Part shown: in pieces, positions 16,752 to 23,947 of the stretch | Layout: each line of letters starts with the position of its first letter | How positions within the stretch are numbered: the first letter of the stretch is position 1 | DNA from: Candidatus Sulfopaludibacter sp. SbA3 | GTDB taxonomy: Bacteria > Acidobacteriota > Terriglobia > Bryobacterales > Bryobacteraceae | Length of the DNA: 27,604 bases | Direction of reading: 5' to 3' | NCBI GenBank assembly: GCA_945861255.1 | Contig: CAMAUG010000006.1 | Span: 1 to 27,604 of the forward strand | Translations under genes and position numbers: made by a program | Notes under the pieces: model-generated | Told to the model about the DNA's origin: nothing | The model's database searches: none | What the model saw: only the letters and a program-made list of their open reading frames with translations

Positions 16752-17381
16752 ATGAGCAACGCTAATTCGGGCGCGGCGTATCACGAGCAGGAGCTCAGTA
16801 TCGCTCAGGACCCCTCCCACCCTGCGCACGAACTGCCTCCGGCGGCGCCGCCCGGGGCGCGCATTCTCGACATTGGTTGCGGCGCGGGGCAGACGCTGAT
16901 TGCCGCGTATCCCGGGCGGCTCACGTTCGGTCTCGACACAGATCTAGCGGCGCTCCAGCTGGGCCGGAAGTGGACTTCATCGGTGGCCTTCGCATGCGGG
17001 CAAGCGGAAGCCTTGCCTTACCGCAGCGCGGAATTCGACCTGGTGGTGGCCAGAGTTACGCTGGCGTACACGGATATCAGCCGGAGCTTGCGGGAGATCC
17101 GGCGAGTGCTCAAGCCGGGAGGCGTGGTATGGATGACACTGCATCCGTTGTCGCTGTGTTGGACTCAGGCGCGGCAGGCGAATTGGAAAGGGCGGCTCTT
17201 TTTCGCATACGTAGCCGTGAACGGAGTGTGCTTCCACATGTTGCAGGAGCAGTTTTCGCTCTTTGGCAGGCAGGAGACTTTCCAGACCGAATGGGGCATT
17301 CGGCGTGCGCTCGATAAAGCCGGCTTTCGCGACGTCGAGATCGATCGGCGGCGCCGCTTCCTGGTTACCGCCCGGGCCTAG
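16752..17381 (+). CDS. Class I SAM-dependent methyltransferase
   Basis: A 209-residue Rossmann methyltransferase of the Methyltransf_11 type. Motif I is ILDIGCGAGQT (residues 38-48), the acidic residue after strand 2 lies in TFGLDTDLAAL, motif II is EFDLVVARVTLAYTD, and LREIRRVLKPGGVVWMTLHP is the usual post-motif helix and strand. The substrate is unknown. A short run of hydrophobic residues near 157-170 (FFAYVAVNGVCF) could contact a lipid or quinone. It follows the zincin gene after about 100 bases, in the same direction. Confidence 0.8.
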   Translation: MSNANSGAAYHEQELSIAQDPSHPAHELPPAAPPGARILDIGCGAGQTLIAAYPGRLTFGLDTDLAALQLGRKWTSSVAFACGQAEALPYRSAEFDLVVARVTLAYTDISRSLREIRRVLKPGGVVWMTLHPLSLCWTQARQANWKGRLFFAYVAVNGVCFHMLQEQFSLFGRQETFQTEWGIRRALDKAGFRDVEIDRRRRFLVTARA

Positions 17382-17456
17382 GGGCACGCTCATGGGGCGA
17401 ACCCGCGCACTCGGGCGGCGGAGCGGCGATCAAGCCGAAGCGGCGTTGACGCAGCG

Positions 17457-17807
17457 TTAGAGACCCACCGTGAAGGCCGAAGAGGCGAGAGGTGTCGCTC
17501 CCTTCCTGCCGACGGAATAGGCCGTCACCGTGTAGGAGCCCTTCTGATAGTCCAGGAGTCCGCCAAAATCGACATCGAAGCCGCCGCTGGAATCGATGTT
17601 GACGTTGATCGCGCGGCTGCCGGGGCCTTCGACCGAGAGGTACACCGAGATGCCCTGCTTGAATCCGCTGCCCGTGTAGCTGATGTGTTCGTCCAAGGCG
17701 CAGGCATTGCAGGAAACGGTGATTATCGGTTGCGGCTTCGGGGGCGCCGCCATGGCCGAAAATGCCAGCGTCAAAGCCATAAACGTGGCGAGTAATTTGT
17801 GTTTCAT
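17457..17807 (-). CDS. Small exported Ig-like protein, copy 1 of a tandem pair
   Basis: A 116-residue protein with a clear signal peptide (KHKLLATFMALTLAFSAMAA), then a proline/lysine linker and one predicted beta-sandwich domain. Two cysteines lie close together in VSCNACALDEH, and HISYTGSGFKQG and a terminal SSAFTV give the pattern of Ig-like modules that end secreted proteins. The neighbour at 18038-18391 is a close paralogue. I do not know its function; a surface or periplasmic role is inferred from the signal. The ATG at 17807 is chosen to start at the signal peptide. A GTACC-centred dyad lies 46 bases upstream. Confidence 0.75.
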   Translation of the reverse strand: MKHKLLATFMALTLAFSAMAAPPKPQPIITVSCNACALDEHISYTGSGFKQGISVYLSVEGPGSRAINVNIDSSGGFDVDFGGLLDYQKGSYTVTAYSVGRKGATPLASSAFTVGL

Positions 17808-17852
17808 GGTCTCGATTGTAGATCCGTTTTCGAGAGCACGAAACGGCCTGAA

Positions 17853-17881
17853 GGTACCGAAATGAAGAGCCATTTGGTACT
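17853..17881 (-). promoter_or_regulatory. Dyad element upstream of exported-protein copy 1
   Basis: An imperfect inverted repeat with arms GGTACCGAAAT and ATTTGGTACT around an 8-base spacer lies 46 bases before the start of the gene. The same arrangement occurs before the paralogous gene (18435-18462), which suggests a shared operator rather than a chance palindrome. Which protein binds it is unknown. Confidence 0.5.
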
Positions 17882-18037
17882 GGCCTTCCCCCAGACCGCG
17901 GTACTAAGCTAAGGCGGGCTGTACGCGATCAGGTGGCCACCGTCGGCGAAAAAGTCTTGGCAGTCATTGACTGCACTGCGGACTGGACGCACGTTGCCTG
18001 CGAGCGGCTCACGATTCCAATTGGCGCCGACGTCGCG

Positions 18038-18391
18038 CTACGGAGCTACTAAAAAGAACGTCGACGCCAGCAACGCAGCTCTCTTCCCGCTGATCCCATA
18101 GGCGTTCACTGTGTACACGCCAGCCTGATAGGTCAGGAGTCCGGCAAAATCGACCGCGAATCCGCCGGTCGAATCGATGCCAACATTGATCGCGCGGCTG
18201 GTAGGACCTTCCACCGAGAGGTACACGGTGATGCCCTGCTTGAATCCGCTGCCCGTGTAGCTGATGTGATCGGACAGGGTACACGCGCCACACGAAACGG
18301 CGATTGTAGGTTGGGGCTTTGGCGTCGGCGCAGCCAAGGCTGAAAACGCCAGTGTCAAAGCCAGAAATACGGACAGCACTCTGTTTTTCAT
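18038..18391 (-). CDS. Small exported Ig-like protein, copy 2 of a tandem pair
   Basis: A 117-residue paralogue of the protein at 17457-17807, with the same layout: signal peptide (VLSVFLALTLAFSALAA), a PTPKPQP linker, the close cysteine pair in VSCGACTLSDH, the shared HISYTGSGFKQG and VYLSVEGP segments, and a C-terminal strand. The two differ most in the last third (TYQAGVYTVNAYGISGKRAALLAS against DYQKGSYTVTAYSVGRKGATPLAS), so they have diverged since duplication while keeping the core. Start ATG at 18391. Function unknown; exported. Confidence 0.75.
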   Translation of the reverse strand: MKNRVLSVFLALTLAFSALAAPTPKPQPTIAVSCGACTLSDHISYTGSGFKQGITVYLSVEGPTSRAINVGIDSTGGFAVDFAGLLTYQAGVYTVNAYGISGKRAALLASTFFLVAP

Positions 18392-18434
18392 AGTTATGAT
18401 TTTAGGCCTCTTTTTCCGGATGCAACGAATCGGA

Positions 18435-18462
18435 AGTACCATATTCCATGCGATTTGGTACT
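18435..18462 (-). promoter_or_regulatory. Dyad element upstream of exported-protein copy 2
   Basis: Arms AGTACCATAT and ATTTGGTACT match at nine of ten positions as an inverted repeat, separated by eight bases, 44 bases before the gene start. Spacing, sequence and distance to the start codon parallel the element before copy 1. Confidence 0.55.
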
Positions 18463-18619
18463 AGATCTTTTGGCTGCCTCCCTACTAGGGCCTTTACCTC
18501 CGCACTAGGTCTATCACCCTACGGGAAGGCGGACTTGTTGTCAAGGGGCGGGGTCATTTCGTCATTTCGGGTGTGCCAGTCAGCCCCAAAACACGCCCGC
18601 GCCGGACCGCCCAGCCCGC

Positions 18620-19417
18620 TCAACCCGCTCGCTTGAGCCAAGCGCCGGGCCAGTAGGTCACGTTTTTGGTCAAAGGACCGGTGTAGCAGGGCCATGGCGG
18701 TTGCTCTTCCACGAACTCCGGATGGCGCGCGGTGAATTCGCGGGCAGCCGTCAATGGGTTGTCCGTCGCCCAGTCCCGCTGGCCGCGCGGGACGTCTGAC
18801 AAGTCGTGCATGATTCCATCAGTGGCTACGATGTAGGAACCCGGCGTGACCAGCGGCGCGTACCGTTCCAGTTCCAGGGCCACGTGATCGCGCGAGTGGC
18901 CGGAATCCAGAATCACCAGCACGGGCGCGCTGTCCAACACTTCCTTTTCCACCTGCGCGACGGTCTGGGGAGCCGTGGAATCGCCTTCAATCAGCGTGAT
19001 GCGCTTGGCCAGAGGGTGGGAGGCGATTGCCTCCCGCACTGCGGCGGGGATCTCACGGTCAACTCCAACAACGCGACCCGCGCCGATTGCTTCCAGGCCG
19101 ATTGCTTCCGGCCATATCGCTTCCAGCAAGGACGCGTGAAACAGCAGCGACCCGCCCTGGTAGATCCCGGTTTCCACGATTACGCCGGGCCGCCACCGGT
19201 AGATCACTTCTTGAAGCCGGATCAGATCCTCCGGCAATTGCAGAATGGGCAGGCCGAACCAACTGAAGGTGTGATAGTAGGAGAGGCTCCAGCCCACTCG
19301 CACCCACTGGCGCGAGATTTCCTCGAAGGCTTCTTTGGTGTAGAGGCCGTGGGCGATTTCCTCATCGCCGGAGACGCGCGTCAGCGTAGCGGCGGTGGTG
19401 TCGATGACGATTTTCAT
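18620..19417 (-). CDS. CmcI-family (cephalosporin hydroxylase-like) SAM-binding protein
   Basis: A 265-residue protein with the CmcI-family pattern: YYHTFSWFGLPILQLPEDL, LQEVIYRWRPGVIVETGIYQGGS (SAM-binding glycine-rich loop), RVVGVDREI, RITLIEGDST, and LVILDSGHSRDHVALELERYAPLVTPGSYIV. Members occur in cephamycin synthesis and, more widely, in glycan or rhamnosyl O-methyltransferase contexts, so a sugar O-methyltransferase is more likely here than any antibiotic role. A 15-bp tandem repeat adds about ten residues (EAIW-PEAIG-LEAIG) between strand 1 and the RVVGVD strand. It lies just downstream of the broken glycosyltransferase gene. Confidence 0.82.
   Translation of the reverse strand: MKIVIDTTAATLTRVSGDEEIAHGLYTKEAFEEISRQWVRVGWSLSYYHTFSWFGLPILQLPEDLIRLQEVIYRWRPGVIVETGIYQGGSLLFHASLLEAIWPEAIGLEAIGAGRVVGVDREIPAAVREAIASHPLAKRITLIEGDSTAPQTVAQVEKEVLDSAPVLVILDSGHSRDHVALELERYAPLVTPGSYIVATDGIMHDLSDVPRGQRDWATDNPLTAAREFTARHPEFVEEQPPWPCYTGPLTKNVTYWPGAWLKRAG
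19084..19128 (-). repeat. 15-bp tandem repeat inside the CmcI-like gene
   Basis: Three adjacent 15-base units start at 19084, 19099 and 19114, sharing the core GCTTCC (plus strand): the first two are nearly identical, the third diverged. Translated on the minus strand they give LEAIW, PEAIG, LEAIG. The unit is a multiple of three, so the frame is preserved. Confidence 0.8.
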
Positions 19418-19446
19418 GTGAGGGTGCGGCCGGCTCGCTCTTCATT

Positions 19447-20147
19447 TTAGGGGTGGCCGCGCACTCTTGTCGAGGACCGGATCACCCTGAAGTTTCCATC
19501 CTCGAACGTCAGGATGTCGTCATACTCCGCGAATACGGACTCGTTGAGCGGCACTCCCAATTTGCGATCCCGGCGCTGATTTCCTTGTCATTCAGCGCCG
19601 TTATAAAGGCCGCGGTCAACCACAACGATTGGCCCCATCCCGGCGTCAAGCCGCGCTTGCGGACGCGGATGTGGCCGATCAGCACCACTTGCATGAAAAA
19701 GTAAGACAAGACGTCGTAAATGTAGGAGTTGAGCAAATAGATAGGCACCAACTCGCGGTGCGCGGCCGCCAGGATCCCCGTCACTACCGCGGCCACGCGC
19801 GATCCCGTAAGCAACTCCGCCGTCACGCAGGTCAGATACGCGTTGGCCACGATGATGGCTAGAATCGCGATACGGTATGGAGTTGGATCCAGCCCGAAGA
19901 GGTTGTACAGCGGCAAGTAATAGAGTCCACCCGCGGGCCGGTAGTCCGTGGTCCAGAAAAACAGATTGTGCCATAACACGTTCCCGAATCCGTGGCTCCA
20001 GTAATAATGCAGATTCATCATGTCATCGGAGGCGAAGCGCGTCGCCAAGGCTTTCCACGCAAGGGTGGAACAGAATCCGGCGATCGCCAGATAAGCGAAC
20101 GTGTGGAGACGGCCGGTGTTGAAGTGAGGACTGAAGGCTGGTTTCAT
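19447..20147 (-). pseudogene. Remnant of a GT39-type integral membrane glycosyltransferase, internal deletion
   Basis: The reading frame from the ATG at 20147 gives an N-terminal signal-anchor (LAIAGFCSTLAW), FASDDMMNLHYYW, and several membrane helices (IAILAIIVANAYL, VAAVVTGILAAA, FFMQVVLIGHI), ending in TAAFITALNDKEIS. This is the N-terminal third of large polytopic GT39/PMT-like proteins, usually 500-650 residues. After about residue 190 the frame degrades and stops at 19509. In a different frame, 19447-19560 encodes a plausible C-terminus (KLGVPLNESVFAEYDDIL, then TFEDGNFRVIRSS) ending in TAA. I infer that a large internal piece was deleted, fusing N- and C-terminal parts out of frame. 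The product should be nonfunctional. Confidence 0.65.
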
Positions 20148-20179
20148 GGCCGTGGGTGGTCCAGACGGCTCAGGCGCGT

Positions 20180-21865
20180 CTAGGATTTCTTGACCACCAC
20201 CACGGTAATGTCGTCGCCCTGGGGGGCGCTTTCGGCGAAGCGCGTGACTTCGGCGTGGATGGCATTCATGATGGATGCGGCGGTGCGGTCCTTCATGGCG
20301 TTGACGAACTCCATGAGGTGATCTTCTCCGAATTCCTCTTCCCTGGGGTTCACGGCCTCAGTCACGCCGTCGGTATAAAGCACCAGGACGTCGCCGGGTT
20401 CCATCTTCACTCTGGCTTCCGTGTACTTCGCCATGGGCATGATTCCCAGAATCATCCCGCCGCCCTCCAGTTGCTCCACCGTTCCTCCCTTGCGGAAGAG
20501 CATCGGGGGATTGTGGCCGGCGTTGGTGAAGACAATCTCGCCCGTTACCGGATCGGCGATCAGCATGAAGAACGTGATAAAGCGGTTATCGGGGCAGCTG
20601 GCGCTGGTGGACTTGTTCAGGCGGGTAATCTTGTGGGCCAGCTCGTCGCCATCTTCAAACAACACTTTGACGCGGGCCTGAAGGCTGGACATGAGCAAAG
20701 ACGCAGGCATGCCCTTGCCCGCCACGTCTCCCACCAAGACGCCGATGCGGCCGTCGGGGAACGTTAGATAGTCGTAGTAATCGCCTCCCACCGTGCGGCA
20801 GGCCAAGGTACGGCCGGCGATATCGACGCCCTCCACCTTGGGCGAGGAAGATGGCAGCAAACCCTTCTGAATGTGTGCGGCTTGTTCCAGTTCCTTGGAC
20901 ATGGCCCGCTCCACCACCTCCACCTCATTCAGGCGGGCGTGCTCGATGCGGATGGCCGCCACGTTCGCCATCACGGTCAGCAGATTCAGATCCTCACGCG
21001 TGAACGCGCGGATGAGGTCCGGCGAATCCAGGTAAATAAGCCCAATCACGTGCTGGGCGGTCTGCAGAGGCACGGCGATCATGCTGCGGACCTTCTGCTG
21101 CACGATGCTCATCTGATCCTTCAGACCCTGGTCGAGCATGGTGTCCTGCACCAGTACGGACGCCTTGTCTCTCATCACGCGGTCGCGCACCGTGTTGGAG
21201 ATCTTGAACCCCGCGCCGCGAGCGGCTCGCACCACCAGTTCTTCCCCTTCGAGCGTCATCAGCAGGCCGCGGCCGGCCATCACCGCCTCCATGGAAAGGT
21301 CCATGATCACTTCGAACAGCTCATGCAAAGGGCGGTGCCCGGCCAATTCGCGCCCGGCGCGGATCAGTGCGTACATCTGCGGATTGCCCTGAATGAGCGA
21401 GGTCTTCTCCATGTCCCCGGCGCCGCCCGGACCCAGCACGACATCCAGATTCGCTACTACCGTGGTGGAACTACTGGAAAAGCTGTCCTGCTCAACGAAT
21501 TGAACTTTGTTGGGGATATGGCGGCCTGTGGTCTCCGCTTCGCCGCTCGAAAGCTCCAGCGTCAGATGCCCCACGGTTACACGGTCGCCGATGGTGAACG
21601 GCATGGGCTGCTCCAGGCGGTCGCCGTTGAACACAGTGCCGTTCTTGCTACCCAGATCTTCCACCTGCCAGCCGGTCACCGTGCGGGTGACGGCCATGTG
21701 CTGGCGTGATAGCCCGGAATCGTCGGGATAGCAAAGCTGGCAAATGCCGGAGCGGCCGAGCGTGATGCGATCCCGGTCCAGCGGGACGCGAACGATCTTG
21801 CCTTCTGAATCGCGAACGATGATCTCGCGCGGTGTTGCGGAGACGGCCTGCGCGGTAGGTGCCAC
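20180..21865 (-). CDS. FHA-GAF-PP2C serine phosphatase (RsbU/SpoIIE type)
   Basis: The 561-residue product has three domains. Residues 15-105 are FHA, with GRS at 37-39, SRQH at 53-56, LGSKNGT at 71-77 and N80 for phosphothreonine binding. Residues 150-310 are a GAF-like sensor (VMAGRGLLMTLEGEELVVRAA, MIAVPLQTAQHVIGLIYLDSP). Residues 330-561 are a SpoIIE/PP2C phosphatase with metal-binding GGDYYDY near 360, GDVAGKG near 379, LYTDGVTEA and a final GDDITVVVV. Such proteins dephosphorylate anti-sigma antagonists or other Ser/Thr phosphoproteins, with the FHA domain linking to Ser/Thr kinases. Start GTG at 21865. An exact 10-bp tandem duplication sits directly upstream. Confidence 0.93.
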   Translation of the reverse strand: MAPTAQAVSATPREIIVRDSEGKIVRVPLDRDRITLGRSGICQLCYPDDSGLSRQHMAVTRTVTGWQVEDLGSKNGTVFNGDRLEQPMPFTIGDRVTVGHLTLELSSGEAETTGRHIPNKVQFVEQDSFSSSSTTVVANLDVVLGPGGAGDMEKTSLIQGNPQMYALIRAGRELAGHRPLHELFEVIMDLSMEAVMAGRGLLMTLEGEELVVRAARGAGFKISNTVRDRVMRDKASVLVQDTMLDQGLKDQMSIVQQKVRSMIAVPLQTAQHVIGLIYLDSPDLIRAFTREDLNLLTVMANVAAIRIEHARLNEVEVVERAMSKELEQAAHIQKGLLPSSSPKVEGVDIAGRTLACRTVGGDYYDYLTFPDGRIGVLVGDVAGKGMPASLLMSSLQARVKVLFEDGDELAHKITRLNKSTSASCPDNRFITFFMLIADPVTGEIVFTNAGHNPPMLFRKGGTVEQLEGGGMILGIMPMAKYTEARVKMEPGDVLVLYTDGVTEAVNPREEEFGEDHLMEFVNAMKDRTAASIMNAIHAEVTRFAESAPQGDDITVVVVKKS

Positions 21866-21872
21866 GGACCTA

Positions 21873-21892
21873 GATTATCATTGATTATCATT
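21873..21892 (-). repeat. Exact 10-bp tandem duplication before the FHA-PP2C gene
   Basis: GATTATCATT occurs twice end to end on the plus strand. On the gene's strand this gives AATGATAATC twice, about seven bases before the GTG start. Each copy contains GATAAT, which resembles a -10 promoter box, so the duplication could double or shift a promoter or create a leaderless start. This is a suggestion from sequence only. Confidence 0.6.
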
Positions 21893-22074
21893 CGCCGAGG
21901 CGCTCCGGAAACCGTGAACTCCGGTCGATAGTACTAACGAGCGCGCGAGTGGGCCCGAGCCTCGTCGGTGTAGGGCGTCGCGGCGACGCCGGAGGCACTT
22001 GACCTGATAGGGAGCCATCCCCCAAAATGACAGGTGCCGGGTTCGGACGGTGTGGAAGAAGGAGAGCGCTGAAC

Positions 22075-23304
22075 TTGCAACACCCCTGGGAACACGTTTG
22101 GCGCCGTTTGGCTCACCGCCCGCTGATCCTGCTGGTCACGCTGTTGCTGGGCGCCGCGGCTTGGCTCGCGGGTGCTGTTCCCGCCAAGCAGACCGCGCGG
22201 GCAGCGAAGCCCGCGGCACGGAGGAGCGCCGTCAAAGCCGTCAGAGCCGTTAAGGGCGTCGCTCTGGCAGTGCGGCCCCGGGTGGCCTCAAAATCCAGTC
22301 TGGCTCCATCTAGAAGGACGCCCACTCGCGGACCATGGCGAGTGCCCACCTATGCGGACTCCGCCGAGGGCGACCGCACCGAAGGCGAAGACCAGATGGT
22401 CCGGCGAGCCGCCGTTGAGGGTCTGGGCGGACTCAACGGCACGGTGGTGGTGGCGGACCCGAACACTGGACGCGTCCTCACCATCGTCAATCAGAAGTTG
22501 GCCCTCAGGGACGGATACCAACCCTGTTCCACCGTGAAGGTGCCTGTCGCGCTGGCGGCGTTGAGCGAGGCCGTCGTGGAGCGCGGCACCCCGATCCGCG
22601 TGTGGGGGCATCCTCCCCTCGCCCTGACCGAAGCGCTGGCCATTTCCAACAACCAATACTTCGCGAGCTTGGGTGAAAAACTGGGCTTTGAGCGCGTGAG
22701 TTATTATGCCCGGCTCTATGGATTGGGAGAAAAGGCCGGCCTTGAAATCGAAGGCGAGCAGGCGGGCATCCTGCCTTCCGCTCCGCCGCGCAACGGCATC
22801 GGCATGATGACCAGTTTCGGCGACGGCATTTCCCTGACGCCTCTGGAATTGGCGGCGCTCATGGGCGCAGTGGCCAATGGCGGGACGCTTTACTATCTGC
22901 AATACCCGCGCACGCGTGAAGAAGCCGAGAGTCTCATCCCGCGCGTGAAGCGCCATCTGGACATTGAACCGCTGATTCCGGAAATCATGCCGGGAATGTC
23001 GGGCGCGGTGGAATATGGCACCGCGCGCCGCATCGGCTTTGATGCGCAGCATCCCATATACGGAAAGACCGGCACATGCACCGATTCGCGCTCTCCCACG
23101 CATCTGGGCTGGTTCGGATCGTTCATCGACAGAGATGGCCAGCGCCTGGTAGTGACTGTGTTACTGACGGGCGCGCAAGGGGTGAGCGGACCGGCCGCGG
23201 CGGGAGTGGCGGGGAACGTGTACCGGAATCTGGACGCCGCGCAGTACTTCGCGCGGAAGCACGAGCAATCTCCGGTGGCGTTGATCGGCAATCCGGCTCC
23301 CTGA
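22075..23304 (+). CDS. Penicillin-binding transpeptidase-domain protein
   Basis: The product (409 residues from the TTG at 22075) has one N-terminal membrane helix (LILLVTLLLGAAAWLAGA), then a long Ala/Lys/Arg-rich linker, then a transpeptidase domain with all three active-site motifs: STVK (S152, K155), SNN (191-193) and KTGT (331-334). It should face the periplasm and cross-link peptidoglycan; a class D-like beta-lactamase/BlaR-type fold is a less likely reading. The dimerisation domain of class B PBPs is missing, so this is a minimal form. The TTG is preferred since AAGGAG (22059-22064) sits ten bases before it; the ATG at 22027 would add 16 residues. It converges with the PaiB-like gene. 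Confidence 0.82.
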   Translation: MQHPWEHVWRRLAHRPLILLVTLLLGAAAWLAGAVPAKQTARAAKPAARRSAVKAVRAVKGVALAVRPRVASKSSLAPSRRTPTRGPWRVPTYADSAEGDRTEGEDQMVRRAAVEGLGGLNGTVVVADPNTGRVLTIVNQKLALRDGYQPCSTVKVPVALAALSEAVVERGTPIRVWGHPPLALTEALAISNNQYFASLGEKLGFERVSYYARLYGLGEKAGLEIEGEQAGILPSAPPRNGIGMMTSFGDGISLTPLELAALMGAVANGGTLYYLQYPRTREEAESLIPRVKRHLDIEPLIPEIMPGMSGAVEYGTARRIGFDAQHPIYGKTGTCTDSRSPTHLGWFGSFIDRDGQRLVVTVLLTGAQGVSGPAAAGVAGNVYRNLDAAQYFARKHEQSPVALIGNPAP

Positions 23305-23315
23305 AGCGATCAGGG
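23299..23315. terminator. Small hairpin between convergent stop codons
   Basis: CCCTGA and TCAGGG form a perfect 6-bp inverted repeat with a 5-base AGCGA loop, and contain the stop codons of the two converging genes. Without a U-tract it is at best a weak or bidirectional terminator. Confidence 0.3.
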
Positions 23316-23945
23316 CAGGCGCTCGCGCACCAATTTCGCCACTTCCACGGCTTCTTCCGAGCCAAGCTTCGCCAGCGCGTCCAGCACTCCGGCGCGATCT
23401 TGCACGGAGCGGTTCTGACTCATCTTCCACTTTCCTTCCAAGCGTTCCACGACGATTTCCACTCCGATAATGGCCCCCAGCATGTCGGCGACGAAATCCG
23501 CCGGCGCTTGCTCCACGCTCCACTGCACCGCAAGGCCCTGCTCCTGCGCGGCGGTCAGCGCGCGCACGTTTTCAAGTATCCAGGCAGGATCTTCGATGAC
23601 GCGCAGGGGGCCCTGTGCTTCCACCATCACGTAGTTCCAGGTAGGCACCACTTTCCCGTGCTCCTGTTTGGACGGATACCAGGAGGGCGAGATATAGTGC
23701 TGCGGCCCTCGAAAGACCGCGAGCGCCGAAACGTGGGATTGATGCGTGCTCCATTGCGGGTTGCTTCTGGCCATGTGGCCGCGCAAAGTTCCGTGGACAC
23801 CGCCATCGGCGTAATGCAACAGAGGAATGTGGCTGGTCGACAACCCGTCCGCGCCGAGCGTGACGAGCGTGGCTAAAGGATGCTTGGCCATCGCGGCGCG
23901 CAGCACTTCCGGGCGGACTTCGCGAAAGTGAGCGGGGTTGTACAT
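23310..23945 (-). CDS. PaiB-family FMN-binding protein
   Basis: The 211-residue product matches the PaiB / FMN-binding negative transcriptional regulator family, with the opening MYNPAHF, then ATLVTLGADGLSTSHIPLL, HMARSNPQW, VFRGPQHYISPSWYPSK and VPTWNYV (split-barrel flavin site), ending with GKWKMSQNRS. Members bind FMN or haem and are described as negative regulators of sporulation and protease genes in Bacillus; the role in this organism is unknown. It starts two bases after the stop of the ABC-F gene, so the two are probably co-transcribed. Confidence 0.9.
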   Translation of the reverse strand: MYNPAHFREVRPEVLRAAMAKHPLATLVTLGADGLSTSHIPLLHYADGGVHGTLRGHMARSNPQWSTHQSHVSALAVFRGPQHYISPSWYPSKQEHGKVVPTWNYVMVEAQGPLRVIEDPAWILENVRALTAAQEQGLAVQWSVEQAPADFVADMLGAIIGVEIVVERLEGKWKMSQNRSVQDRAGVLDALAKLGSEEAVEVAKLVRERLP

Positions 23946-23947
23946 GT

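Noticed and set aside
16664..16765. A 33-codon open frame between the zincin and the methyltransferase genes
   Set aside because: It overlaps the methyltransferase start, has no ribosome-binding site and is Arg/Pro/Thr-rich; too little to call a gene.
21873..21892. A Fur-box-like reading of the GATAAT repeats
   Set aside because: A Fur site needs an inverted arrangement; here the two decamers are direct repeats, and the downstream gene has no evident iron connection.
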